From assembly GCA_029260345.1 (NCBI GenBank), contig JAJDDK010000007.1, positions 190,226 to 254,225 on the forward strand: a stretch of DNA of 64,000 bases, written 5' to 3'. This document shows, one piece after another, positions 1-8,547 of the stretch (its first letter is position 1; the number at the start of each line of letters is the position of its first letter). The position numbers and the translations under genes are program-made. Below the pieces are notes generated by a model that did not search any database, was not told the origin of the DNA, and saw only the letters and a program-made list of their open reading frames with translations. This DNA is from Phycisphaerales bacterium (GTDB lineage: Bacteria; Planctomycetota; Phycisphaerae; Phycisphaerales; UBA1924).

Positions 1-1467
1 CGATCTCCGCAAGACACGATCGACGATTTACTGGCGCGCTTGCGCATCGACCCGCGCGTGAGCTTTTCAACGCCGGTGTTCCGCGATCATTTTGGCGAAC
101 CATTGATTGTCACGCCGCACATACTTGTCAGATTTCATGACGACATTCCGCATGAACGAGCGCTCGACTTGATCGAAGCGTGCGGCGCCGGTGACATCGT
201 CGACCACGACTGGGGCGGTTTACGCAACGCGTTCCGAATTCGAAGCACTGAGATTGACGGCCTTGAGACACTTCGATGCGCAAATGAACTCGCCGAATTG
301 CCCGAAACGCTCTTTGCGGAGCCTGATTTCATTTTCAGCGGGCGCGGCGGACTGTTCCCAAACGATCCCGCATTCACTGCCGGCGACCTCTGGGGGCTCC
401 ACAACACCGGTCAGGGCGCCGGCGTCGCCAATGTCGATCTGGATGCGCCTGAAGCGTGGGATATTCAGACCGGTGATCCGAGTGTCATTGTGGTCGTCAT
501 TGACACCGGGGTTCAACACGATCATCCCGACTTGAACCTCATTCCAGGCGCTGATTTCACCAGTGATTTTTCGAGTCATCCCGGCGGCCCCGTGAATTCA
601 TTTGACAATCACGGCACGCCCGTCGCCGGATGCATCTCGGCGGTCTTCAACAATAATCTCGGCGTTGCCGGAATCGCGCCGAATTGCCGCGTGGCATCCG
701 CGAGACCATTCATCAGCAGCAATCCCAACGGCAATTGGACTACACAAGTCTCGTGGACTGTGACGGCGCTGGAATGGGCGTATTCAGTCGCTGGTTCACG
801 GATCACGAACAACAGCAATGGCTACGGATTCACGTCGTCGTCGATCGCCAACAAATATGCGTCAACGCTCCAGGACGGAATGATTCATTTCGCTTCCGCT
901 GGAAACGATGCGGTGACGACGCCGGGTTACCCTGCCAACCTCCCGTCGGTCCACGCCATTTCATCGATTGACAGCGACGGCGACCTGTCTTCATTCAGCA
1001 ACTCAGGTGACATTGCGTTCGCGGCCCCCGGTGCGGCCATCCTCACCACGGATCGAACCGGCCCCGACGGCTGGACGACGACCGATTACACCTACGCATG
1101 GGGAACCTCGTTCGCCTCGCCGTATGCCGCCGGCGTTGCAGCCCTGCTGCGGTCACAAGATCCATTCAGCTCACCCGAAGAGGTCGCCGCCTCCATCGGT
1201 GAAACCGCCAAACAACTTGGAAGTCAAAATGACTTTGGCGCGGGGCTTCCGTCCGCCTACGACGCCTTGCTGCATCTGACGAATTGCCTCAACGTTCCCG
1301 ATCTCAATGGCGACGGCGAGGTCAAGGAAGTCGACGTCGCGATCCTTCTTGCCGCATGGGGGCCAGCGGAGCCAGACCAACCGGAAGACCTGAACGATGA
1401 CGGGTTCGTCAATGGCGCCGATCTCGCGATGCTGCTTGCTCGCTGGGGCAACTGTCTCGGAATTTGA
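1..1467 (+). CDS. S8 subtilisin-like serine peptidase with C-terminal dockerin-like repeats (5' end cut)
   Basis: Secreted-type subtilase, 3' part only: the frame is open from base 1, so the true start lies outside the window, and the in-frame TTG at 40 is not a convincing start. The catalytic triad is visible: Asp at 502-504 in VVVIDTG, His at 610-612 in DNHGTPVAG, Ser at 1108-1110 in GTSFASP. After the protease domain come two short Ca-binding dockerin-like units, DLNGDGEVKEVDVAILLAAW and DLNDDGFVNGADLAMLLARW, a C-terminal arrangement common in exported planctomycete proteins. No signal peptide can be judged because the N-terminus is missing. The function (extracellular proteolysis) follows from the family; the role of the C-terminal repeats is not known from this window. 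Confidence 0.9.
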   Translation, partial: RSPQDTIDDLLARLRIDPRVSFSTPVFRDHFGEPLIVTPHILVRFHDDIPHERALDLIEACGAGDIVDHDWGGLRNAFRIRSTEIDGLETLRCANELAELPETLFAEPDFIFSGRGGLFPNDPAFTAGDLWGLHNTGQGAGVANVDLDAPEAWDIQTGDPSVIVVVIDTGVQHDHPDLNLIPGADFTSDFSSHPGGPVNSFDNHGTPVAGCISAVFNNNLGVAGIAPNCRVASARPFISSNPNGNWTTQVSWTVTALEWAYSVAGSRITNNSNGYGFTSSSIANKYASTLQDGMIHFASAGNDAVTTPGYPANLPSVHAISSIDSDGDLSSFSNSGDIAFAAPGAAILTTDRTGPDGWTTTDYTYAWGTSFASPYAAGVAALLRSQDPFSSPEEVAASIGETAKQLGSQNDFGAGLPSAYDALLHLTNCLNVPDLNGDGEVKEVDVAILLAAWGPAEPDQPEDLNDDGFVNGADLAMLLARWGNCLGI

Positions 1468-1482
1468 CGGCTTGGTTTGCGT

Positions 1483-2991
1483 TTACGGGAAGATGCCGCG
1501 CAGCGCGTAGACCTTGGCGATCTGGTCGAGCGCCGCGATGTACGCCGCCGTGCGCATGTCGCAATCGAATCGATGCTGAGCGAGTTGCGTGCGCCGCGCC
1601 GCCAGCACCATGTGTTTGTTCAGTGATGAGTCAACGCGTTCAATGTCCCATTGGATGGACTGCTTGTTCTGCACCCATTCGAAGTAGGACACGGTCACGC
1701 CGCCTGAGTTGCAAAGAATCGCGGGCAGCACTTCGATGCCGCGCTTCGTGAGCAGGCGATCGCCCATCGGCGTGGTCGGCGCATTGGCCGCCTCCGCGAC
1801 GACGCGGCACTCCAGCCAGCCGGCCTTCTCCTCGTTGATCATCTGTTCGAGGGCGGCGGGAATGAAAACGTCCACCGGTGTGCGATAGAACTCTTCTTCG
1901 CTGATCGCCTCGGCGCCGGCCTGCGTGTGCCGCCCGGTTCGCGTCGATCCGTGTTCGCTGCCGAAGCCAGCGACGCCACCGGTTTCCGCGACATGCTCCG
2001 CCAGACGGACGGGGTCGATGCCCTCGTCATTGCGGATGGCGCCGGTGTGGTCCATGACGGCGACCACGGTCGCGCCCTTTTCGGCGATGAGGCGGCCTGT
2101 CCAGGAGCCCACGTTGCCGTAGCCGAGCAGGCTGATTTTGGCGCCTTCGATCGGGATGCCCATGTCCGGCAGCAATTCCACGAGCACATCGACCACGCCC
2201 TGACCGGTCGCTTTTTCGCGGCCGAGCGAGCCGCCCATTTCCAGCGGCTTGCCCGTCACGACGCGCATCGCATCCTGACGCGAGACCGAACCGGAGATGT
2301 TCATGTAGGTGTCGGCGAACCACGCCATGGTTTGCGCGTTGGTGCCGACGTCCGGGGCGGGGATGTCCACATCCGGACCGATGACGTTGGAGATCGCCGC
2401 GATGAATCGGCGCGACACGCGCATCAATTCATCGCGATCGACGGCGCGCGGATCAACCTTGCAGCCGCCCTTGGCGCCGCCATACGGCACACGCACCAGC
2501 GAGCACTTCATCGTCATCAGCGCCGCGAGCGCCTTAACGTCGTCCAGGTGCACATCCGCATGAAAGCGGATGCCGCCCTTGTACGGCCCGAGGATGTTGT
2601 TGTGCTGCACGCGGTAGCCCTTGAACAGGCGATACTCGCCATCGTTCATGCGCACCGGGAAGTGCACCATGATCTCGTTCTTGGGCTGCGCGAGAATGAG
2701 CTGCAAGTGATGCGGGATCTCCAGATGCTCCGCGGCTTGAAGCACCGAATCGATCACCTGCAAATACAAATTGTTGGGATCGCGCTGCATTCCCAATTCG
2801 TCGAAGACACTGCTCTTCAGAAATTCTTCAGAGGTGCGGTCGGTTGGGGCGGCGATGCTGGCTTTGGCCATTTCGGATGCACTCAGCGTCTTCGCGGTAT
2901 CACGTCGCAGATTGGGCAATTCCGCCAGTGCGATCCACCCGCGCCGGGGAACGAAATTGATTCTTTCGCGACCGACCTTGGCCGCCGCCAT
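1483..2991 (-). CDS. gdhA: Glutamate dehydrogenase (Glu/Leu/Phe/Val family)
   Basis: Catalyses reversible oxidative deamination of glutamate to 2-oxoglutarate and ammonia, cytoplasmic. The substrate-binding region has LFKGYRVQHN, the catalytic lysine motif GGAKGG and PAPDVGTN (residues about 123-217); the Rossmann part has the LGYGNVGSW motif near residue 290. Start: ATG at 2991 is preceded by a strong Shine-Dalgarno (AAGGAGAGG). This gives an N-terminal extension of about 40 residues compared with an internal ATG at 2871 (MAKASIAAPT), which matches the usual family start better but has no clear ribosome site. The gene is head to head with the small pseudo-receiver gene, 35 bp away. It ends 15 bp from the convergent protease gene without an obvious terminator between them. 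Confidence 0.93.
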   Translation of the reverse strand: MAAAKVGRERINFVPRRGWIALAELPNLRRDTAKTLSASEMAKASIAAPTDRTSEEFLKSSVFDELGMQRDPNNLYLQVIDSVLQAAEHLEIPHHLQLILAQPKNEIMVHFPVRMNDGEYRLFKGYRVQHNNILGPYKGGIRFHADVHLDDVKALAALMTMKCSLVRVPYGGAKGGCKVDPRAVDRDELMRVSRRFIAAISNVIGPDVDIPAPDVGTNAQTMAWFADTYMNISGSVSRQDAMRVVTGKPLEMGGSLGREKATGQGVVDVLVELLPDMGIPIEGAKISLLGYGNVGSWTGRLIAEKGATVVAVMDHTGAIRNDEGIDPVRLAEHVAETGGVAGFGSEHGSTRTGRHTQAGAEAISEEEFYRTPVDVFIPAALEQMINEEKAGWLECRVVAEAANAPTTPMGDRLLTKRGIEVLPAILCNSGGVTVSYFEWVQNKQSIQWDIERVDSSLNKHMVLAARRTQLAQHRFDCDMRTAAYIAALDQIAKVYALRGIFP

Positions 2992-3026
2992 ACCATCCCT
3001 CTCCTTGAGCGAAGGTGGAAGCGACG

Positions 3027-3401
3027 ATGATAGTCTACGAAGCGGCCGATCTCATCTGGGCAACGCGCATAAAAGGAACGGCGGATGGGCTGGGCATCCC
3101 CTGCCGCCCGGTGCGGTCCCGCGACATGCTGCAAGCCCGGCTTCAGGACTCTGACGTCCGCGCCCTGATTGTGGACCTGGACCTGCCCGAAGTCGCAATT
3201 GACCTGATCCGCGCCGTCCGGGAATACGAACAAACCACGAGCGGCACACGCATCCGCGTGCTCGCATTCGGGCCACACGTTGCAAAGGATTTATTTCAGC
3301 AATCGCGCGACGCCGGGGCGGATGACGTCCTGCCCCGAGGGGCTTTCGACCGGTCGCTTCCGGAAATTCTTCTGAATTTGAGCGCCGGAGCGCCGGGCTG
3401 A
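3027..3401 (+). CDS. Small receiver-like (pseudo-receiver) protein
   Basis: About 124 residues with the alternating beta/alpha look of a CheY-like domain: a beta-3 like ALIVDLDLP and a beta-5/alpha-5 like GADDVLPRGAFDRSLPEIL. The acidic pair expected after beta-1 is missing (VYEAADLIW), and the conserved beta-5 lysine appears to be Arg or absent, so phosphorylation is doubtful. Start: ATG at 3027 has GAAGGTGGA just upstream; the in-frame GTG at 3015 overlaps that ribosome site. It is transcribed away from gdhA, sharing a 35-bp gap. The function is not known. The fold assignment rests on pattern only. Confidence 0.6.
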   Translation: MIVYEAADLIWATRIKGTADGLGIPCRPVRSRDMLQARLQDSDVRALIVDLDLPEVAIDLIRAVREYEQTTSGTRIRVLAFGPHVAKDLFQQSRDAGADDVLPRGAFDRSLPEILLNLSAGAPG

Positions 3402-3417
3402 AGAATGCCTCGCCTTG

Positions 3418-4101
3418 TCAGTTCGGCAGGCGCCGGATGTCTTTGTCGAACCCGGCGATCACCAGAACATCGTCCGCCGTCAGGCGGCTGGACGGCTGGG
3501 GCAAATCCACAACGCGCTCTTCAACCTCTTCGGCGCCGGACGCGCTGGCGGAGGGTGTTCGCCGCTTGATCGCGACGATGGTCACGTTGTGCTTGTTGCG
3601 AAGGTCGAGTTCCGAGAGCGTCCTGCCGCGCCACGCCTCGGGCGTCGGCATCTGCACAATCGCGTACCCCTCGCCAAGCTCCACGTGATCGATGATGAAC
3701 GGCGAGAGGAGCCGGTTCGTCCAGCGATCCGACGATTCATCCTCGGGGTTCACCACGTTGTCGGCGCCGATGCGGCTCAAAATCCGCGCCTGCATGTCAT
3801 TCGCTGACCGCGAAATCACTTTGTTGACGCGCAAGTTCTTCAGCAGCACCGTTGAAAGCGCGTTCGCCTCAAAATCGTGCCCCATGCAGACCACGGCGCA
3901 ATCGACCTGATCCACACCCTGCAATCGCAGCGCCTGCTCGTCGGTCGCATCAAGCGCAACGGCAAGTGTGACCTGATCGCGCAATTCCTCGACGATGCGC
4001 CGGTCACGGTCAATGGCGATGACTTCCGCCCCTTTGGCGGAAAGGTTGCGCGCCAGTCGCGAGCCGAAGCGGCCCAACCCGATGATTGCGAATCTTTCCA
4101 T
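3418..4101 (-). CDS. ktrA: KtrA/TrkA-type potassium channel regulatory subunit (RCK_N + RCK_C)
   Basis: Cytoplasmic NAD(H)/nucleotide-binding gating subunit of a K+ uptake system. The N-terminal Rossmann motif IIGLGRFGSRLA lies near residue 7 and is followed by an acidic D in VIAIDRDR at the end of beta-2; a TrkA_C domain follows from about residue 140 to 225. At about 227 residues it has one RCK unit, the KtrA layout rather than the doubled E. coli TrkA. The ATG at 4101 is preceded by GGGAG at a good distance; the alternative TTG at 4113 overlaps that site. It lies 46 bp downstream of the membrane subunit on the same strand, so the two probably form an operon. Confidence 0.92.
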   Translation of the reverse strand: MERFAIIGLGRFGSRLARNLSAKGAEVIAIDRDRRIVEELRDQVTLAVALDATDEQALRLQGVDQVDCAVVCMGHDFEANALSTVLLKNLRVNKVISRSANDMQARILSRIGADNVVNPEDESSDRWTNRLLSPFIIDHVELGEGYAIVQMPTPEAWRGRTLSELDLRNKHNVTIVAIKRRTPSASASGAEEVEERVVDLPQPSSRLTADDVLVIAGFDKDIRRLPN

Positions 4102-4147
4102 CTGCGCTCCCAAGCCTACCGGAGCGGCGCTGGTTGCGCCCTCCGCA

Positions 4148-5911
4148 TCAGTAGATCACGACATCCTCGACCGGATATTCGTAATTGGGCTGGCGGGCGC
4201 GGCCGATCGCGAACAGCGCCGCCATCACCGCCAGCGGACCGACGCGCCCAAGAAACATCGCGACTCCGATGGCGATCTTTCCCGGCACGCCAAGATCCGA
4301 CGTGATGCCCATGGACAGCCCGGTGGTCCCAAATGCGCTGGTCGCCTCAAACAAGTACGGCCCGAGCGTCGGTGATTCACCATTGCCTTCCGTCGCCACC
4401 AGCACACCCGTCACCAGCATGACCACCGCAAGCGACATGACAATCAGCGTGGCGCTCTTGCGCACCAGTTCATCCGGAATCGTGCGCCCAAACGCTTCCA
4501 CCCGCGGCTTGCCGCGCAGTGTGGACCACACCGTCAGCGCGAGCACCGCGAACACCATCATCTTGATGCCGCCCGCCACCGAGGCCGGCGAGCCTCCGAT
4601 GAACATCAGCAAAATCAGCGTCAATCGCGACAACAAACCCATGTCCTGCGGCGCGATGGTGTTAAACCCCGACGTGCGGTTAATCGTCATGAAGTGCGCA
4701 TCGAGCAGCACCGCATTCAGCGGCTGGTTGGTCTGTGTGCCTTCACCAATCAGAATCAAAATGAATCCGAGCAGATACACCGCCACTGTGGTGAAGAGCA
4801 CGATTTTGGTGTTCAGACTGAGCCGGATCAGCGAACCGTTGTAAGAACGAATACCGCGCACTTTCGCCCAGAACACGCGCCGCAAATTGTCGAGCACCGG
4901 AAAACCAATGCTTCCGAGCACGATGAGCCCGACAATCACGATCTGGCTCGTCCAGTTGAATCGAAGCCCTTCCATGCTGTTGGACGTCGTCGAAAACCCG
5001 GCGTTGCAGAAGGATGAAACCGAGAAAAACACCGCGTGATACAGGCGGTCCAGCGGCGTATGGGTCGGGTCGTTCGCCCACGGCGACCCCGGCCAGTTGT
5101 CCGGCCAGCCGATGAACAGCACCAGCGCGCCGATCGCCTCCACGAGATGCGTAATGACAATGATGAACACGACGAGGCGCTGCAACGAGAGCTGCCCCGT
5201 CCATCCCTGTTCAGTGCTTTCCGCCATCGTTTGCGTCGCGCGCAGGCCGAATGACGACCCGATCACTTGCGCGAGCAGCGCGCCGAACACCAAAATGCCC
5301 AGCGCCCCGACCTGAATCCAGATCAGAATGATGATTTGTCCGAATCGTGTGAATCCTTCACCAGTCGGACGCACGATCAGCCCGGTCTGACTGATGGCGC
5401 TCGTGATCGTGAACGATGCGTCCAGCACACCGATGGGCATGTCTGGGGGCGTCGCCGCCGGCAGCATCAGCCCCGCCGTTCCAACCGCGATCAACACCAC
5501 GAATGAACCGACAAACACCAAACCTGTGGAAATGTCCGTCTGGACCACCTGCAAGTACAGCTCAAGCAATTGGTGCAGCACCAACAGTCCAACGATGATC
5601 GACAGCGCCGATGGCGACCAAAAGAGGACGAGGCCGAGCAGCAGCACGATCGATTCATATGTGTGCGTCCGAAAGAGCGAACCAAACGTTCGCTTGGCCA
5701 TGCGGTTTGGAACGATGAGCAGGGCGGCGTACGCCACCAGCCCCACCATCTCTACCGCCACCAAGAAGGAAGCGCTCAGCAGCGGCTCATGCCACCCAAT
5801 GCGCAGAATGATCGCCAGGCCCGCAACCACCGCCGCCGCGAATCGTGACCATGCCCAGCCTCGAGTTTCAGACGTGCGGCCCTGAAGCCGCTGCGTCGAG
5901 CGCACTGCCAT
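4148..5911 (-). CDS. ktrB: TrkH/KtrB-type potassium uptake membrane subunit
   Basis: Integral membrane K+ translocating subunit, 587 residues. The four selectivity-filter loops can be picked out: SQTGL (about 174-178), CNAGF (302-306), RTSGF (412-416) and GTTGL (528-532), plus the family motif GGSPASVAGGIK near 439-450. The first about 130 residues are extra hydrophobic helices before the first pore repeat, so it is longer than a typical KtrB (about 450) and close to longer TrkH forms. It is followed by ktrA and preceded by the sigma-like gene with only 33 bp between them, so all may be cotranscribed. No Shine-Dalgarno is visible before the ATG. Confidence 0.92.
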   Translation of the reverse strand: MAVRSTQRLQGRTSETRGWAWSRFAAAVVAGLAIILRIGWHEPLLSASFLVAVEMVGLVAYAALLIVPNRMAKRTFGSLFRTHTYESIVLLLGLVLFWSPSALSIIVGLLVLHQLLELYLQVVQTDISTGLVFVGSFVVLIAVGTAGLMLPAATPPDMPIGVLDASFTITSAISQTGLIVRPTGEGFTRFGQIIILIWIQVGALGILVFGALLAQVIGSSFGLRATQTMAESTEQGWTGQLSLQRLVVFIIVITHLVEAIGALVLFIGWPDNWPGSPWANDPTHTPLDRLYHAVFFSVSSFCNAGFSTTSNSMEGLRFNWTSQIVIVGLIVLGSIGFPVLDNLRRVFWAKVRGIRSYNGSLIRLSLNTKIVLFTTVAVYLLGFILILIGEGTQTNQPLNAVLLDAHFMTINRTSGFNTIAPQDMGLLSRLTLILLMFIGGSPASVAGGIKMMVFAVLALTVWSTLRGKPRVEAFGRTIPDELVRKSATLIVMSLAVVMLVTGVLVATEGNGESPTLGPYLFEATSAFGTTGLSMGITSDLGVPGKIAIGVAMFLGRVGPLAVMAALFAIGRARQPNYEYPVEDVVIY

Positions 5912-5944
5912 GAATGGAGAAGGTACACGCGCGGAGCGATCGGG

Positions 5945-7573
5945 TCAGCGAGGAGACGTTTCGCGAATTCGCCGCAGCGCCGTCCGTTCGACCGCCCCAA
6001 CACGCCGCACGGTCACCGCGAGCTGGTCGGCGATGTCCTGAATCGTCATCGGAGCGTCGCCTTCCGCGCCCCAGCGCCGCACCATCACCGCTCGCTCCAG
6101 TTCGGTGAGACGATCCATCCCATGCAGCATTTGCGGCGGATATTCGATCCATGGTTGCCACGGCGCCAGTCGCTGCGTCCAATCGGACAGCGTGGCGCCA
6201 GCCGCCTTGGCCCGGCCACCCGTCGTCGGCAAATCCTGCGCCTGTCGATTCATCCATGACACCACGGCCCGATCGACCGCGATGCCCGTGACGGCGGCAA
6301 GTCGCCCTCCTTTGGAGCTGTTGAATCGCCATGCGGATTCGGCCGCGGCATCAAGAGCGGTCGCGTGCAGCGAGCGCAACGGGCCAGCTGGCAATTCCAA
6401 GAGGGGCCGATCCACGCGCGCTTCGATCGCGTTCAAAATGAACAGCCACTGCATTCGGACCAGTTTCGCGATGAGCCGCGTCACCCATCGCGCGTCCGTT
6501 TCGGCCCGGTCCAGCGACTCGGTGGTGGGCGTCGCACTTTCGTCGGCGCCGATGGCAACGATGCGCGTCAACAGTGCGCGCTGAGCGGCATTGATCGCGC
6601 GCTCCACTTCACGCGAGGGCGGCGCCGTGTTCTTCGCCGCCTCGACAAACTCCCCCGCCGTCGTCGCAACCGGCCACTGCAATCCCGATCGGACAATGTC
6701 CGCTTCCAGCGCCTGCTCGTCGAACGCGCGCATGAGTTGATCGCGCTGAATCCCAAGTTGCGCTATGCCGTTTCGCAGCGTCGCGGCTCGCTCCTGACGC
6801 AGGATGCGCCGAATCGTCGCCGGTGATTTCTCGTATTTTTCCGCAAGTCGACTGACTGTGGCCCCTGCGCGCGATGCACGGAGCGCCACGCGCCGGACAC
6901 GATCCTGCCGCGCAATGGCGGTCTTGGCGCCGCCGGCTTTGAGCAGCGTTTGCCGCACGCCCTCATGCGATCGATGTTCGCGCTCAGCAATGCGCCGCGC
7001 CACTTCATTCAGCGACCAGCCGAATCGTCGCCGAGCCCGATTGGCGAGCCGCACAAGTCGATCCCGATCGGACACGCTTAATCGCGTGACCGCGCCGGCG
7101 GATGCGATTTCACGCGTATGAGTGCGTTCGTATGCCTCGACCGAATCCAGCGGAAACACCAACCTGGTGCGGCCATTGTCGCGCACGCGCAGCGCGATCA
7201 ATCCCGCGCGCCGGTATCGCTCGATCGTGCGTGCGCTCACCGACCATCGTGATTCGAGGTCGCCAAGCGAAAGGAACGACATCTCGATCGATTCGGAATC
7301 AAGCCCGGCATGTTCACTGACATGCTCGGTAAATGCAGAAAGATCGCGGCGCAATGCTTCGCCGACGACGACCGCTGGTTCATCAATATCCGGCCGGTAT
7401 CCCGTAATGCGCTGGATCAGCCACTCTTCGGGGTAGAGCTGCGATGCATCAAGTTCTGCGGCGAGTTCAATCGCGCGTCCAAGCTGCTCGATTGTGCGCT
7501 TCTTGGGCGCATAGCGCAATTGCGATGCGAGATCGTTCAAGACACTCAGCCGCAGCGCGCTCAGTCGCGGCAC
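5945..7573 (-). CDS. Sigma-70-like / MerR-type multi-HTH DNA-binding protein
   Basis: 542 residues, predicted cytoplasmic DNA-binding protein. Visible parts: a MerR-type helix-turn-helix around 101-150 (SLGDLESRWSVSARTIERYR, then RAGLIALRV); two further HTH-like stretches near 185-212 and 236-262 (VSRLAEKYEKSPATIRRILR); a segment near 385-442 that resembles sigma region 2 (AWRFNSSKGGRLAAVTGIAV aligns with the usual KFDxxxGxxFSTYAxWWI pattern but lacks its aromatic residues); and a region-4-like C-terminus near 488-540 (LTELERAVMV, then IQDIADQLAVTVRRVGAVE). It starts 1 bp after mqnA ends and ends 33 bp before ktrB. It may be an unusual sigma factor or a regulator derived from one. Its targets cannot be inferred from sequence. 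Confidence 0.75.
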   Translation of the reverse strand: MPRLSALRLSVLNDLASQLRYAPKKRTIEQLGRAIELAAELDASQLYPEEWLIQRITGYRPDIDEPAVVVGEALRRDLSAFTEHVSEHAGLDSESIEMSFLSLGDLESRWSVSARTIERYRRAGLIALRVRDNGRTRLVFPLDSVEAYERTHTREIASAGAVTRLSVSDRDRLVRLANRARRRFGWSLNEVARRIAEREHRSHEGVRQTLLKAGGAKTAIARQDRVRRVALRASRAGATVSRLAEKYEKSPATIRRILRQERAATLRNGIAQLGIQRDQLMRAFDEQALEADIVRSGLQWPVATTAGEFVEAAKNTAPPSREVERAINAAQRALLTRIVAIGADESATPTTESLDRAETDARWVTRLIAKLVRMQWLFILNAIEARVDRPLLELPAGPLRSLHATALDAAAESAWRFNSSKGGRLAAVTGIAVDRAVVSWMNRQAQDLPTTGGRAKAAGATLSDWTQRLAPWQPWIEYPPQMLHGMDRLTELERAVMVRRWGAEGDAPMTIQDIADQLAVTVRRVGAVERTALRRIRETSPR

Positions 7574-7574
7574 G

Positions 7575-8429
7575 TCACGACATCCATGTGATGTGACGGT
7601 CGCATTCGATCAGGCGGGATTCCGCGCACTCGGCGCAAAAACGCTCTATTGAAGCGCGTTTGTGTTCGCAAAGCTCGGTGCAAATCGTTTTGTCGAGATA
7701 CACCTGCGCATCATGTGGCGTCCAGCCATGCGCCTCGGCGCAGTGGTGCGCCACCCAGCCGATGCGCGACCGGTTGTGCCGGCGCTGCCGATCGAGCAAT
7801 CGCGCGGCGCGCCGCACAACCTCGGCCTCTGCGCGCGACGACTGACAGACCCACGCGGCGAACACGAACGGCAGGCCCGTCCATTCTTTCCAGGCGCCGC
7901 CAAGATCGAGCACATGCGGAAATTCGCTCGCATCGGGCGCTCGGCGCTCTACTTTGTCACCGATCATCAGCACTGCGTCTTCGGTGATCCCGTCTTCCAA
8001 CATCGCAGTGATCGACTGCACCGCACGAGAGATTGTGGGCGAAGCGCCGTGAACGCGCGTCAAGAGAACCGTCGCCAGCGCCACACTTGTCTTGCTGTCC
8101 GGGTCGGCGACGAGATGTCGAATCTTGTTGAATGGCGCGCGGCTGAACACTTTGACGCTGCGAGTCGCGCCGTCAGACGCAATGCAGCCAACCGGCAAGA
8201 CCGCGAGCGGCTCGGGGGATTGCATCGCATCAAGAATCGGCGCCAGAGCGACATCCGCCCGTTCCTCCAGCAAGGCGCCGAGCAGTCGGCTCGGAACGTC
8301 AAAAGACAATTCGACGTCGCGGCACTTCTCCAGCCCCTCCACGAGAGGACGAGTGTTCAGATAGCTCACCGCCCCGATTCGCACCGGGCGTGTCTCAGTG
8401 GCGGGCTCTTGCATTGCAGTCGCGGTCAT
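7575..8429 (-). CDS. mqnA: Chorismate dehydratase MqnA (futalosine menaquinone pathway)
   Basis: Dehydrates chorismate to 3-enolpyruvylbenzoate, the first step of the futalosine route to menaquinone. Family hallmarks seen: RIGAVSYLNTRPL near the N-terminus, ELSFDVPSRL, ADVALAPI, and FVFAAWVC in the second lobe. The reading frame continues upstream to 8678, but the conserved part begins right after ATG 8429 (MTATAMQEPA), with ATG 8414 as an alternative. No good Shine-Dalgarno is seen at either. The length of about 284 residues fits the family. Other mqn genes are not in the window. The sigma-like gene follows after 1 bp, a strong sign of cotranscription. Confidence 0.92.
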   Translation of the reverse strand: MTATAMQEPATETRPVRIGAVSYLNTRPLVEGLEKCRDVELSFDVPSRLLGALLEERADVALAPILDAMQSPEPLAVLPVGCIASDGATRSVKVFSRAPFNKIRHLVADPDSKTSVALATVLLTRVHGASPTISRAVQSITAMLEDGITEDAVLMIGDKVERRAPDASEFPHVLDLGGAWKEWTGLPFVFAAWVCQSSRAEAEVVRRAARLLDRQRRHNRSRIGWVAHHCAEAHGWTPHDAQVYLDKTICTELCEHKRASIERFCAECAESRLIECDRHITWMS

Positions 8430-8547
8430 ATGGCAATCGTAGACATCTGCGCCGAAAAGCGTGTTTCGGTCGCATGACCGCCTCATCTCCGCGCGCACGC
8501 TGGACGCGTGACGCCTTCGCCGTGATGATGCGATGCAGGCACACCAC

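Noticed and set aside
1927-3030. 367-residue frame antisense to gdhA
   Set aside because: Histidine-rich reverse-complement shadow of glutamate dehydrogenase.
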